Positions 22,504-32,451 are shown, counted from the first letter of the stretch. The stretch: 64,000 nt of DNA from CALGFI01 sp963786805 (GCA_963786805.1 CAWBAK010000005.1:248001-312000); one strand, 5' to 3'. A program made the numbers and translations. Notes: generated by a model not told the origin, from the sequence alone.

Positions 22504-23835
22504 CTAGATGACGTCGGCGAGCGTCTTCGTGTCCACGTAGATGGCGTCGGTCGGGTCCTCGCCGCCCTCGACCGGCCAATTCGGGTACTCGAACACGCCG
22601 ATGGTGACGTCGGTGGCGCAGTCACCAAGTTCGTTGCACGTGATGATCCCCGTCATGCCCTCGTATCCGCTCGTCGAGAAGACGGCGTCCTTCAGGGCGG
22701 TCCTGGGGATCGTGAGGTTCCCGCTCCCGTCGTCCACCGCCACCGCTTCGATCGCGTCGAACAGGACGTTGGCCGCGTCGAACGCGTGCGCGTGGAAGAC
22801 CGAGGTGGGCGCGGTCCCGATCTGCTCCTCGTAGGCCGGGATGAACGTGTCCGAGTAGAACGCGCCTCCCTGGAACACCGTCACGTCGGGCGATGAGGCG
22901 TAGTAGGTCCCCGGTGTGTCCCCCACCGTGTCGAAGAAGGACGACTCGAGACAACCGTCCGCCCCCATGTAGACCGTTCCCTCCGGAAGGATCTCGACGC
23001 CCTGCGTGATGGTCAAACCGCAGACCGGGGGGAAGTTCGGACTGTACACGAGCCCAGGCTCGCCCTGACCGATGCTCGTGAGCACCGGACCGAGATCCGT
23101 ATCCGCGCTGTTCACCTGCTCGATCGCCGTGATCGTTCCGCCCAGCGCCTCGAAGTTGTCGCGGAAGGCGGTGGCGAGGCCGTCTGCGTACGGGCTCTCG
23201 TCGTTGATCGTGGCGGCCGTGTCGATGCCGAGCTCGTTGAAGACGAACTCGGCGGCGATCGCGCCCTGGATCTTGTCGTTGTGCGCCGTTCGCGCGTAGA
23301 AGGGCTGGTGCGCCTCCTCCGACGTGAGACCGGGGTTCGTGTTCGACGGCGAGAACAGCAGGACGCCGACATCGGAAAGGATCGTGTCGGCAACGCCGAG
23401 CGCCGCACTCGAACAGCTCGTCCCGATCACGGCCACCACCGTCGTGTCGGCTGCAAGTGCGGTCGCACCCGCCTGCCCACCCTCGGCCGAGCACCCATCG
23501 TCCTCTTGCGTGAAGTCGATGTCGTGGCCGAGGAGCTGGCCCGGCGTCGCGTCCAGCGCGCCGTCCAGATTGTCGATCGCGAGGGTGACCCCGTTGTTGC
23601 TATCGGTGCCGAGGGTCGACGTGTCACCTGAGATCGACAGCAGGGACGCGAGGTGGATCGGTTCGCCCGCGGCGATCTCCACGCAGCCGAACTCGTCGGC
23701 CTCACAATCGACGGCGCCACCCGTTGCTCCGCCTGTCCCACCGGTGCCATCTCCCTCGTCGTCGGCACAGGCCGCGGCGACAAGGCTGAGCGCCGCGAAC
23801 AGTGCGAACACGGCGAAGATCCTTTGCTTCCTCAT
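22504..23835 (-). CDS. Branched-chain amino-acid ABC transporter substrate-binding lipoprotein
   Basis: 443-residue LivJ/LivK-type binding protein. The signal peptide ends in the lipobox LSLVAAAC and is followed by a short Gly/Thr linker with GTGGTGGATGG. The ligand domain starts EPIHLASLLSISGDTSTLG, a good match to the Leu/Ile/Val-binding family, and has paired cysteines (DCEADEFGC, CNELGDC) likely to form disulphides outside the cell. Larger than E. coli LivJ by about 75 residues. First gene of livJHMGF in the direction of transcription. The ligand may be an amino acid other than Leu/Ile/Val, as is common in this family. Confidence 0.93.
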   Translation of the reverse strand: MRKQRIFAVFALFAALSLVAAACADDEGDGTGGTGGATGGAVDCEADEFGCVEIAAGEPIHLASLLSISGDTSTLGTDSNNGVTLAIDNLDGALDATPGQLLGHDIDFTQEDDGCSAEGGQAGATALAADTTVVAVIGTSCSSAALGVADTILSDVGVLLFSPSNTNPGLTSEEAHQPFYARTAHNDKIQGAIAAEFVFNELGIDTAATINDESPYADGLATAFRDNFEALGGTITAIEQVNSADTDLGPVLTSIGQGEPGLVYSPNFPPVCGLTITQGVEILPEGTVYMGADGCLESSFFDTVGDTPGTYYASSPDVTVFQGGAFYSDTFIPAYEEQIGTAPTSVFHAHAFDAANVLFDAIEAVAVDDGSGNLTIPRTALKDAVFSTSGYEGMTGIITCNELGDCATDVTIGVFEYPNWPVEGGEDPTDAIYVDTKTLADVI

Positions 23836-23944
23836 CGAACCCCCCTCCGGGTTGATCGGTTTGCCATCATCAACGAACAGGGATCGAAGAGCCGATGTTC
23901 GGCCGGTCCGTCCCGCCCGCCAGGACTGCTACCTATCACATCCC

Positions 23945-23975
23945 CCGTCCGGGGGGCCAATCGGCCTCCGGACGG
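23945..23975 (-). terminator. Hairpin between trpA and the liv operon
   Basis: CCGTCCGG and CCGGACGG form an 8-bp outer stem with an inner GGCC-AATC-GGCC stem, about 45 bases past the corrected trpA stop. It separates the trp genes from livJ. There is no T-run. The remaining bases between the two genes (23836-24016) must hold the livJ promoter, but I see no convincing hexamers. Confidence 0.55.
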
Positions 23976-24016
23976 CCTCCGGGTATCTGTACGCAAACAG
24001 CCGACCCGGCGGATGC

Positions 24017-24788
24017 CTAGACAGGCACGGCGGCCCGGAAGGCGGCGGCCAGCTCGAGCGCGGCGTCGCGCTCGCCGGCCACCAGGTGGCGAACGAACGC
24101 GCTCCCGACGATCACGCCGTCGGCGAAGCGGCACGCCTGTGTCGGCCTGCTCGGGCGTGCCGATCCCCACCCCGACGAGGAGCGGGAGGTCGGTAAGTGG
24201 CCTGAGTGCGGCGACCAGGGCTTCCGCCGTGCCGGCGAGGGCCTCGCGCTCCCCCGTCACGCCGTAGGTCGCGACGCAGTAGACGAACCCGCCGGCGAGC
24301 CCGGCGATCGAGCGGAGGCGCTCGGTGCTCGAGCCGGGCGCTGCGAGGAGCACGGGCGCCACGCCCGTCTCGCGGCATGCTTGCGCCACGTCCTCGGCTT
24401 CGTCGACCGGCAGGTCCGGCACGATCACGCCGGCGACACCGGCCTCGGCCGCCGCTCGCAGGAAGGTCTCCACGCCGTGCCGAAGGACGGGGTTGAAGTA
24501 CGTCATCACGGCCACCGGCACCTCGACGCCCGCCTCTTTCACCGTGGCGAGCACGTCGGCCGGCCGCGTCCCCGAATCCAGCGCCCGGCGCGAAGCCTCC
24601 TGGATGATGCCGCCGTCCATCACCGGGTCCGAGAATGGGATGCCGATCTCGATCGCGTCGGCGCCCGCGTCCGCGAGTCCACGGAGAAGATCGGCGTCCA
24701 CGCCCTCGAGCCCTCCCGTCACGTAAGGGACGAACGTAAGGCCACCGCCGTCACGCCGTGCTCGCAGCGCGGCCTCGAGGTCAGGCAT
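24017..24788 (-). CDS. trpA: Tryptophan synthase alpha subunit, one-base frameshift
   Basis: Converts indole-3-glycerol phosphate to indole within the alpha-beta tryptophan synthase complex. The catalytic Glu (ADAIEIGIPFSDPVMDGG) and Asp (FVPYVTGG region) segments and the phosphate-binding GVGIGTPEQAD are normal. Right after that motif, near 24138-24142, the frame breaks; the continuation CRFADGVIVGSAFVRHLVAG is in the next frame and ends at the TAG at 24017. Removing one base yields a 256-residue protein of standard length. Start ATG 24788 overlaps trpB by 8 bases. A sequencing insertion is more likely than a true pseudogene. Confidence 0.9.
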
Positions 24789-25986
24789 CTACGTCGAGCG
24801 TCCGGCCGAGCGCGGCGCGAACCGTCTCGAGGTCCTTGTCGCCGCGGCCGGAGACGTTCGCGACGACGAGCGATCCTTCGGGCAGCGGGCGCGACAGCAG
24901 CCAGCCGATCGCGTGCGCCGGCTCGAGCGCGGGCAGGATGCCCTCGTTCCGCGCGAGCGCCTGGAAGCCGGCCAGGGCTTCGGCATCGGTCGCCGAGACG
25001 TACTCCGCGCGACCGGCCTCCTTGAGGTACGAGTGTTCCGGACCCACGCCCGGGTAGTCGAGGCCGGCCGAGATCGAATGGGTCGGCACGACCTGTCCGT
25101 CCTCGTCCTGCAGCAGATACGAGAACGAGCCGTGCAGGACACCGGGATCTCCGAGCGTCAGGGACCGGCAGTGTTCACCCAGGCCGTCGCCGCGACCGCC
25201 GGCCTCGACGCCGATCAGACGCACGGACGGTGTGCCGAGGAAGGCGGCGAAGATCCCCATCGCGTTGCTCCCGCCCCCAACGCACGCGACCACCGCATCG
25301 GGATCGCGGCCTTCGGTCTCCCGGATCTGGGAACGCGTCTCGTCGCCGATGACGCGCTGGAACTCGCGCACCATCACCGGGAAGGGATGAGGACCCGCGA
25401 CGGAGCCGATCACGTAATGCGTGTCCTGCACGGTGGCCGCCCAATCGCGCATCGCTTCGTTCATCGCGTCCTTGAGCGTCCGGCTCCCCGAGGTCACCGA
25501 CACGACCTCGGCGCCGAGCAGCAGCATCCGGGCGACGTTCGGCGCTTGGCGGACGGTGTCCTCCTCGCCCATGTAGACGACGCACGGCAGGCCGAACAGG
25601 GCGCAGGCGGTTGCCGTCGCGACCCCGTGCATGCCGGCCCCCGTCTCGGCGATGATCCTCCGCTTGCCGAGTCGCCTCGCGAGCAGCACCTGCCCGAGCG
25701 TGTTGTTGATCTTGTGCGCCCCGGTGTGGTTGAGGTCCTCGCGCTTCAGCCACAGCCGGTACCCGAGCTGCTCCGAGAGCCGCGACGCGAACGTCAGCGG
25801 CGACGGCCGGCCGACATAATCACGAAGGAGCGCGTCGAGCTCGGCGCGGAAGGGCGCGTCGTCCCGGAGCTCCGACCACGCGTCCGCCAGCTCGTCGAGC
25901 GCCGGGATGAGCACCTCGGGGACGTACCGGCCGCCGAAGCGTCCGAACCGGCCCCGCGCGTCGGGCAGCACGACCTGCGCGCTCAC
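24781..25986 (-). CDS. trpB: Tryptophan synthase beta subunit
   Basis: 401-residue pyridoxal-phosphate enzyme condensing indole with serine. The catalytic Lys lies in LNHTGAHKINNTLGQ, the PLP-phosphate loop is VGGGSNAMGIF and the GRGDKD motif closes the C-terminus. N-terminal RFGRFGGRYVPEVLIPALDE is typical of TrpB1, the partner of TrpA. GTG 25986 overlaps the trpC stop as GTGA. Confidence 0.97.
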   Translation of the reverse strand: MSAQVVLPDARGRFGRFGGRYVPEVLIPALDELADAWSELRDDAPFRAELDALLRDYVGRPSPLTFASRLSEQLGYRLWLKREDLNHTGAHKINNTLGQVLLARRLGKRRIIAETGAGMHGVATATACALFGLPCVVYMGEEDTVRQAPNVARMLLLGAEVVSVTSGSRTLKDAMNEAMRDWAATVQDTHYVIGSVAGPHPFPVMVREFQRVIGDETRSQIRETEGRDPDAVVACVGGGSNAMGIFAAFLGTPSVRLIGVEAGGRGDGLGEHCRSLTLGDPGVLHGSFSYLLQDEDGQVVPTHSISAGLDYPGVGPEHSYLKEAGRAEYVSATDAEALAGFQALARNEGILPALEPAHAIGWLLSRPLPEGSLVVANVSGRGDKDLETVRAALGRTLDVDA

Positions 25987-26759
25987 GACGGCACTCCGCG
26001 GAGCTCGCGGAGCTTCGCCCCGGCGTCCTCGGCCCGCATGAGCGCCTCGCCGACCAGGACGGCCCGCGCTCCGGCAGCCGTCGCCCGCTCGACGTCTCGG
26101 CGCGTGGACACCCCGCTCTCGAACACGGCGATCCGGTCCTCGGGCACGCGCCCCAGCAGGTCGAGGGCACGCAATGGATCGACCTCCAGCGTCTCCAGGT
26201 CCCGGGCGTTGACGCCCACGACCTTGGCGTCGGTTGCCAGCGCCTTCTCCAGGTCCTGTTCGGAATGCGTTTCCACCAGTGTTCCGAGGCCCAGGTCGTC
26301 GGCCGTGGCGACCATCGCCTTCAACTCGGACTCCTCGAGCGCCGCGGCGATGAGGAGCACCGCGTCGGCACCCTCGACCCGGGACTCGATCACCTGCGCC
26401 GGGTGGACGAGGAAGTCCTTGCGGAGCACGGGCACCTTCACCGCCAGGTGGACGGCTCGGAGGTCGGCAAGCGCGCCGTCGAAGTGCTCGTGCTCGGTGA
26501 GCACCGACACGCCGGCGGCCCCCGCCGCCTCGTACGTCCGGGCGAGGGTGGCAGGGTCGGCATCCGCGATCCGTCCGGCCGAGGGCGAGGACCGTTTCAC
26601 CTCGGCGATCACGGCGGGCGCGGGAGCCGACCACAGCGTGCCCGCGAAGGGCCTGGCGGGCGGGAGGCGCAGCGCGAGCGCCATCAGCTTGGAGTCGTCC
26701 AGAGGCTGGCGCTCGAGCCTGCGCCGGACGCCGTCTACGACCTCGGTGAGGAAGCCCAT
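25983..26759 (-). CDS. trpC: Indole-3-glycerol phosphate synthase
   Basis: 258-residue beta-alpha barrel enzyme closing the indole ring in tryptophan synthesis. The catalytic Lys residues lie in IAEVKRSSPSAG and LRKDFLVHPAQV, the catalytic Glu in SVLTEHEHFDG, and the phosphate site in FESGVSTRRDV. It lacks a fused TrpF domain. It lies between hisA/priA and trpB, with 22 bases to the former and a GTGA overlap with the latter. Confidence 0.97.
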   Translation of the reverse strand: MGFLTEVVDGVRRRLERQPLDDSKLMALALRLPPARPFAGTLWSAPAPAVIAEVKRSSPSAGRIADADPATLARTYEAAGAAGVSVLTEHEHFDGALADLRAVHLAVKVPVLRKDFLVHPAQVIESRVEGADAVLLIAAALEESELKAMVATADDLGLGTLVETHSEQDLEKALATDAKVVGVNARDLETLEVDPLRALDLLGRVPEDRIAVFESGVSTRRDVERATAAGARAVLVGEALMRAEDAGAKLRELRGVPS

Positions 26760-26781
26760 CGGTGGGCCGGAAGTGTACGGG

Positions 26782-27495
26782 TCAGCCGACCGCGCGCAGG
26801 GCTTCGGCGAGGTTCAGGCCCTCGTGCAACGCACGACCCACCACCGCGCCCTCGACACCACCGCCGAGCCGAGCCACGGCGGTCAGGTCGTCGATCGAGC
26901 GGATCCCGCCCGCCGCGATGACCGGTTTGCCGGTGTGCGTCGCCAGGGCCCAGATCCCGTCCAGCTCGGGACCTTCGAACATGCCGACGCGATCGACCTC
27001 GGTGAAGACGTACCGCGAGACGTCGAGCTCCCCCAGCCAACGAAGCGTGTCCCAGAGCGAGAGCTCGACCTCCGCGCCGCGCGGGCGGATCGTGGGACCG
27101 CTCGCCTCGATCCCGACGCACACCCGGTCTTGGAACGAGGCGATCGTTCGTTCGGTCGCGTTTCGGGAAGCCAGCGCGGCCGAACCGAGGACCACGCGAC
27201 CGGCCCCGGCCGCGATGAGCGCGTCGATCTGCTTCGCGGAGGTCACCCCGCCGCTCGCCTGGACCGGGACGCCGAGTCCCGCGATCGCTCGCAGGTGGTC
27301 GAGGTTGGTCGCAACGCCCGTGTGGGCGAGATCGACGTCGACGAAATGGAGCCTCGTGGCCCCGGACGCCACGAAGGACTCGGCCGCGGCGGCGGGGTTC
27401 CCGCCGTGCACGTCGAGCGGGACCGTCCCGCCACCGGACATCCGCACGAGTCGTCCGTCGGACACGTCGATCGCGGGGATCACCTCGAACGGCAC
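26782..27495 (-). CDS. hisA: ProFAR isomerase HisA, probably bifunctional PriA
   Basis: 237-residue beta-alpha barrel enzyme. The two catalytic aspartates lie in PAIDVSDGRLVRM and HFVDVDLAHTG, with GGV and GGIRS phosphate loops. By sequence it is a HisA (phosphoribosyl-formimino-AICAR-phosphate ribonucleotide isomerase). It sits directly in front of trpC-trpB-trpA rather than among his genes, and there is no trpF in the window; in Actinomycetota the same protein, PriA, performs both HisA and TrpF reactions. The dual role is an inference from family knowledge and position. 72 bases separate it from dnaE, including a 13-base direct repeat. Confidence 0.88.
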   Translation of the reverse strand: MPFEVIPAIDVSDGRLVRMSGGGTVPLDVHGGNPAAAAESFVASGATRLHFVDVDLAHTGVATNLDHLRAIAGLGVPVQASGGVTSAKQIDALIAAGAGRVVLGSAALASRNATERTIASFQDRVCVGIEASGPTIRPRGAEVELSLWDTLRWLGELDVSRYVFTEVDRVGMFEGPELDGIWALATHTGKPVIAAGGIRSIDDLTAVARLGGGVEGAVVGRALHEGLNLAEALRAVG

Positions 27496-27524
27496 CCGAT
27501 GAGCGTAGCGGGCGGTCTCGGCGC

Positions 27525-27553
27525 CGGAAGGCCGCTCCGTCGGAAGGCCGCTC
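27525..27553. repeat. 13-base direct repeat between hisA/priA and dnaE
   Basis: CGGAAGGCCGCTC occurs at 27525-27537 and again at 27541-27553, three bases apart. It fills much of the short gap between the two genes. No function is evident. Confidence 0.6.
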
Positions 27554-27567
27554 TGCGGACCCGCGCT

Positions 27568-30500
27568 TCAGCGCGACGCTGGCGCGATGTCGGGGACCCG
27601 GACCGCTTCCTGGTCCCGGTCGCCGCGCGGGACGACCTTCGCCGCGTCCTTGCCGAGCAGACCTCGAAGCTCCGACAGGAGGCCGGCGCCGGCGTTCACG
27701 CGGAAGGTCCCCACGTCGAGTGGCGTCACGCCCTGCGAGGAAAGGAAACGAACCTGCACGGGCGCGCTGCCCGAGTGAGCGCCCAGCAGCTCCTTGAGCT
27801 TGGCGATCACGGCGTTCGTGCAGCTGGCGGCGGCGACGTCGACGACGAGCGTGCCCGAGGGTTCCGCGCGCCGGGCGGCGCCGAGGTCGGGCTCCGCGAT
27901 CTCGAGCGCGCGGAGCTGGAGCTCGCGTCCCCGCAGGTCTGCGCGACCGCGGACGACCACGATCGCGTCCGTCTCGATCAGCTCGGGGACCAGTCCGTAG
28001 ACGTTGGGGAACGCGACGATGGTCACCCCGCCGGTCAGGTCCTCCAGCCGGAACTGGGCGAACGGATCGCCTTTCTTCGTGAACTTCCGCGCGACCGCGC
28101 CCACGATCCCCCCCACCGTCACCAAGTCCCCGTCGCCCAGGTTCCCGACGTCCGAGAGCTCGAGGTCGGTCTGCGCGGCGAGCAGGTCCTTCACCTCGAG
28201 GAGCGGATGGTCGGTCACGAACTGCCCGAGGACCTCCTTCTCCAGCCGCAGCAGCGTGCGCTTGTCGAACTCGTCCCCGGAGAGCACGGACTCGTCGATC
28301 TCGGTCGCGGCCCGGTCCCCCCCGCCGAACAGCGAGAACTGTCCGGCCGCCTCCGCCTTGCGTTCGGCCGCGATCGGCGCCGAGACCTTCTCCTGGCTCT
28401 CGATCAGTGCCCGCCGCCGATAGTCGAGGGAGTCGAAGGCGCCGGCGTAGATCAGGCTCTCGAGCACCTTCTTCGTGAGCACCGAGGGCTCCACCTTGCG
28501 ACAGAAGTCCGCGTAGGCGGTGAAGCCGCCCTTGTGGGTTCTCGCGTCGATGATCTGCTGGACCGCTCCCGACCCGACGTTGCGAACGGCGGACAGGCCG
28601 TACCGGATCTTCGACCCGTCCCCGGGAGCGGGCGCGAAATCGAGCTCGGAATCGTTCACGTCCGGTGGCAGGACCTCGATGCCCGTGAGCCGGCACGCGT
28701 TCAGATAGAAGGGCTTGCGGTCCTTGTCGTCTTTCACGCTCGTGAGGACCGCCGACATGTACTCCACGGGATGGTGATGCTTCAGGTACGCGGTCTGGTA
28801 CGCGACGTAGCCGTACGCACAGGCGTGCGATGCATTGAAGCCGTAGTCGGCGAAGGGTTCCATCAGCTCGAAGATCTGCCTCGCGAGCTTCTCCTCGTAG
28901 CCGTTGCTGCGGCATCCCTCGATGAACGTTTCCTTGTGCACCATGAGCTTCGCGCGGATCTTCTTGCCCATCGCCTGGCGGAGCATGTCGGCCTCCGCCA
29001 TCGAGTAGCCGCCCATGCGGACGGCGATCTGCATGACCTGCTCCTGGTACACCATGATCCCGTAGGTGGGCTCCAGGATGTCCTGCAAGTCGTCGTGCGG
29101 GAACGTGACCGGCTTGCGACCGTGCTTGCGCTCGGCGTACTCGTTGTGCATCCCGGCGTTCAGCGGGCCCGGACGGTACAGCGCCACGAGCGCCATCAGG
29201 TCTTCGAACCGGTCGGGCGCCAGGACGCGGATGAGCTGGCGCATGCCGGGCGACTCCATCTGGAACACGCCGGTGGTATCCGCGCGCTGGAGCATCGCGT
29301 AGACGTCCCCGTCGTCCAGCGGCACGTGGTCGATGTCGAGCTCGACATCCCGGCGCCGGAGATGGCCGAGCGTGTCCTCGATCACCGTCAGGGTCCGCAG
29401 GCCGAGGAAATCCATCTTCAGCAGGCCGAGCTTCTCGACCCCGTGCATGTCGAACTGGGTCACGATCCGGCGCGAGTCGTCGCGCGAGTCCTTCGAGAGC
29501 TTGAGTGGCAGGTAGTTCACGAGCGGGGCGTCGCCGATCACCACCCCTGCGGCGTGCACCGAGTCCTCTCGGCGCAGGCCCTCGAGCGCCCGGGCGCTGT
29601 CGACGATCTCGCGCGCCTCCGGCTCCTTCTCGTACGCGTCCCGTAGCTCCGATGAGAGCTTCAGGGCCTCCTCGATCGGGTGTTCGCGGCCCAGCACCGC
29701 GGGCGGGTACATCTTGCAGAGGCGGTCCCCGACGCTCGCGGGGAAGCCCAGCACCCGGGCCGAGTCCCGGATCCCCTGCTTCCCCTTGATCGTCTGGAAC
29801 GTGATGATCTGCGCGACGTGGTCCGATCCGTACTTCGAGGCCACGTACCGGATGACCTCGTCCCGGCGGCGGTCGTCGAAGTCCATGTCGATGTCGGGCA
29901 TCTGGATCCGGCCCGGGTTCAGGAATCGTTCGAAGATGAGCCCGTACCGGAGCGGGTCCAGGTCCGTGATCCGGAGCGCGTACGACACGACCGACCCGGC
30001 CGCCGATCCCCGGCCGGGCCCGACCCGGATCCCGCTCTCGCGCGCGAACCGGATGAGGTCCCAGACGATCAGGAAATAGCCGGAGAAACCCATCGAGGTG
30101 ATGACCTCGAGCTCGTGATCGATGCGATCGCGGATCTCGGGGCCGAGCTCTCCGTAGCGCGCCCGTGCTCCCTCGTCGACGAGGTGGCGGAGGTACGCGT
30201 CTCGTTCCATCCCCTCCGGCGGCTCGAACCGCGGCACGTGGAACCGCTCCTCGAGAGGGACATCGTCCCCGTAACGAAGTCGCAGCTCGCACATCTCCGC
30301 GATCGCCAGCGTGTTGTCGCAGGCCTCCGGCACGTCGCGGAAGATCTCGCGCATCTCCTCCGCGCTCTTCAAGTAGAACTCGTCGGAGTCGAAGCGAAGG
30401 CGGTTCATGTCCGTCTGCACCTTCTGCTGCTGGATGCACAGGAGGATGTCGTGCGGCTTCGCGTCCTCACGTTCGGTGTAATGCAGGTCGTTCGTCGCGA

Positions 30501-31117
30501 CGAGGGCGAGACCGGTGCGAGCCGCGAGGTCGACGAGGCGTGGCAGGATCGTCCGCTGGTCCCCGATCCCGTGGTCCTGGAGCTCGAGGTAGAAGTTCCC
30601 GGCGCCGAGGATGTCGGAGTACTCGCCCGCGACGTCCTTGGCCTTGGCCTCGTTCCCGGCGAGGAGGAGCTGCGCGATCTCGGAGGCCAGGCATCCCGAC
30701 AAGCCCGACCAGGCCCTCGGAGTGCTCGGAGAGGAGCGGCTTGTCGATCCGGGGGCGGTGATAGAAGCCCTCGATGTGCGCTTCCGTGACGAGCTTGAGC
30801 AGGTTCCGGTATCCGGCCTCGTTGCGGGCGAGCAGCGTGAGGTGCCGGTACTTCTCCTCGCTCTGGCCGGGCGTGCGGTCGTGCCGGGAGACCGGAGCGA
30901 CGTAGGCCTCGACCCCGAGGATGGGCTTGACCCCCGCGGCGACCCCCGCCTCGTAGAAATTGAGCGCGCCGAACATCGCGCCGTGATCGGTCATCGCGAG
31001 CGCCGGCATGCCGTCGGCGGCGGCGCGCTCGAACAGGTCGGGGATCCGGGAAGCGCCGTCCAGCAGCGAGTACTCCGTGTGGGAATGCAGGTGGACGAAG
31101 CTGCGAACGCTCGACAA
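27568..31117 (-). CDS. dnaE: DNA polymerase III alpha subunit, one-base frameshift
   Basis: Replicative polymerase, about 1182 residues after correction. The N-terminal PHP domain (FVHLHSHTEYSLLDGASRI, LAMTDHG) is in one frame up to about 30700; the rest, from CLASEIAQLLLAGNE through the catalytic PDIDMDFDDRRRDE, the thumb and a C-terminal OB domain (VTVGGIVGAVARKF), is in the next. Removing one base gives LVGLSGCLASEIA, the expected join. Start TTG 31117 has AGGAG 8 bases upstream and fits the family N-terminus; no ATG fits. An essential gene is unlikely to be truly broken, so this is probably a sequence error. Confidence 0.92.
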
Positions 31118-31187
31118 GCCCTCTGCTCCTGCTCCGCCTGGGGGAAACAGGCGCCGGACCGGGGATAACCTGTGGATACTTACATGC

Positions 31188-31226
31188 TTGTGATTCCTGC
31201 CGTTCGAAGGATAGACTCGGCGAACG
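31188..31226 (+). promoter_or_regulatory. Promoter of the RecB-like gene with flanking inverted repeat
   Basis: TTGTGA (31188-31193), 18 bases, TAGACT (31212-31217) points at the nuclease gene. CGTTCG (31201-31206) and CGAACG (31221-31226) form a 6-base inverted repeat that brackets the minus-10 box. TGTGGATAC at 31171-31179 matches the DnaA box at eight of nine positions. An operator is suggested, its regulator unknown. Confidence 0.5.
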
Positions 31227-31281
31227 TCGGAGGCAAGTCGAGCCACGGCCCGCACTCCGGGCTCGGAGGAAGAAGAAGCGG

Positions 31282-32409
31282 ATGCGGCTCTCGTACTCGA
31301 GCATCAACACGTACGAAACGTGTCCCGCGAAGTTCAAGTTCCAGTACGAGGACCGGATGCCGCAGGCTCCCTCCCCCGCGCTGGCGTTCGGCGACTCCCT
31401 CCACAAGGCCCTGCACCTGTTCCACAACCGGCCCGTCCCGGTCCCGCCGCCACTCGTCGAGCTGCACGACATGCTGGAGGCGGTGTGGGTCTCGACCGGC
31501 TTCTCGAACGAGTCCGAGGAACGGATGTATCGCGATCACGGACGTCAGGTCCTCGCGCAGTACCACCGGGAGAACGCCGAGGACTACCGGATCCCCGCAG
31601 CCCTGGAGTTCAAGTTCAGGATCGACGTCGAAGGGGTCGAGCTCTCCGGCGTGATCGACCGAATGGACCGGATCCCCGGCGGCGGTTACGAGATCATCGA
31701 CTACAAGACGAACCGCCGACTGCCTCCGCAGTCTCGGATCGACGGCGACCTCCAGCTCTCCGTCTACCACCTCGCGGCGAAGGAGATCTGGGGCATCGAG
31801 CCGGAACGGCTGACGCTCTACTACCTCCTGCCTGGCCAGCGCATGACGACCCAACGAACGCCGGCCGACGTCGACGAGCTCCGCCGCAGGATCGCGACCG
31901 TGGCCGAGCGCGTCTCCGCGGGGAAGTTCGAGCCGCGCCAGAACCCGCTCTGCGACTGGTGTGACTACCAAGCACTGTGTCCGCTCTTCCGGCACCGGTA
32001 CGAGCGCGAGGAACACGATGCCGCGCCGCGCATGACGGAGATCGTCGACGAATGGATCGGGCTCAAGCGGCAGACACGCCAGACCTACCGTCGCTTCGAC
32101 GAGCTCGTGCCGTTGATCAACGCGTTCGCCGACGAGCACGGATACCGGCGGCTCTTCGGCTCCGACGGCGCGGGGATCGACCGCCGCCCCCAGCACGTCA
32201 CCGCCCCGATCGAGGAGAAGGTGCGCGAGATCCTCGAACCGCTCGGGATGTGGGAGCAGGTGCTCTCCGTCGACCCCGCCAAGCTCAACGCGCTGATCGA
32301 GTCGCGGACGCTCTCTCCAGAGGTCGAGGACGCGCTTCTCGCCTCTCGGGAGGAGGTCCGGACGCAATACGCGCTGTACCTGCGCGAGGCCGAGCGCGTA
32401 CGGCGCTGA
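31282..32409 (+). CDS. RecB/AddB-type PD-(D/E)XK nuclease with predicted 4Fe-4S cluster
   Basis: 375-residue stand-alone nuclease of the Cas4/AddB-like PDDEXK_1 family. The metal-binding motifs are GVIDRMD (Asp126, Asp129) and IIDYKT (Asp140, Lys142), followed by the QLSVY box. Four cysteines are placed as in Fe-S nucleases: Cys14 in ETCPAKFKFQYEDR, then Cys224, Cys227 and Cys233 in CDWCDYQALC. A C-terminal helical region of 130 residues has no match I recognise. There is no helicase domain and no cas gene nearby. It is the only plus-strand gene between dnaE and ileS and has its own promoter; a role in DNA repair is inferred. Confidence 0.88.
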   Translation: MRLSYSSINTYETCPAKFKFQYEDRMPQAPSPALAFGDSLHKALHLFHNRPVPVPPPLVELHDMLEAVWVSTGFSNESEERMYRDHGRQVLAQYHRENAEDYRIPAALEFKFRIDVEGVELSGVIDRMDRIPGGGYEIIDYKTNRRLPPQSRIDGDLQLSVYHLAAKEIWGIEPERLTLYYLLPGQRMTTQRTPADVDELRRRIATVAERVSAGKFEPRQNPLCDWCDYQALCPLFRHRYEREEHDAAPRMTEIVDEWIGLKRQTRQTYRRFDELVPLINAFADEHGYRRLFGSDGAGIDRRPQHVTAPIEEKVREILEPLGMWEQVLSVDPAKLNALIESRTLSPEVEDALLASREEVRTQYALYLREAERVRR

Positions 32410-32420
32410 ACCGACGCCGC

Positions 32421-32451
32421 CGGCGGGTCAGTCCTCCCTCCTGACCCGCCG
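32421..32451. terminator. Convergent-gene hairpin
   Basis: CGGCGGGTCAG and CTGACCCGCCG form an 11-bp stem with a 9-base loop, between the nuclease stop and the end of the pseudouridine synthase gene, whose stop codon lies inside the left arm. Suited to end transcripts from both sides. Confidence 0.6.

Noticed and set aside
23832..24016. Longer trpA product reading on past 24017
   Set aside because: It is the wrong frame after the one-base shift; the conserved TrpA C-terminus lies in the neighbouring frame and ends at 24017.
24913..29646. A 1577-codon open frame on the plus strand opposite trpB, trpC, hisA and dnaE
   Set aside because: It is the antisense image of GC-rich coding sequence: no domain, Arg/Gly/Asp/Glu-heavy composition, and it crosses several well-supported genes.
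31282..32409. Cas4, hence a CRISPR locus
   Set aside because: The nuclease fold and cysteines resemble Cas4, but there is no repeat array or other cas gene anywhere in the window.
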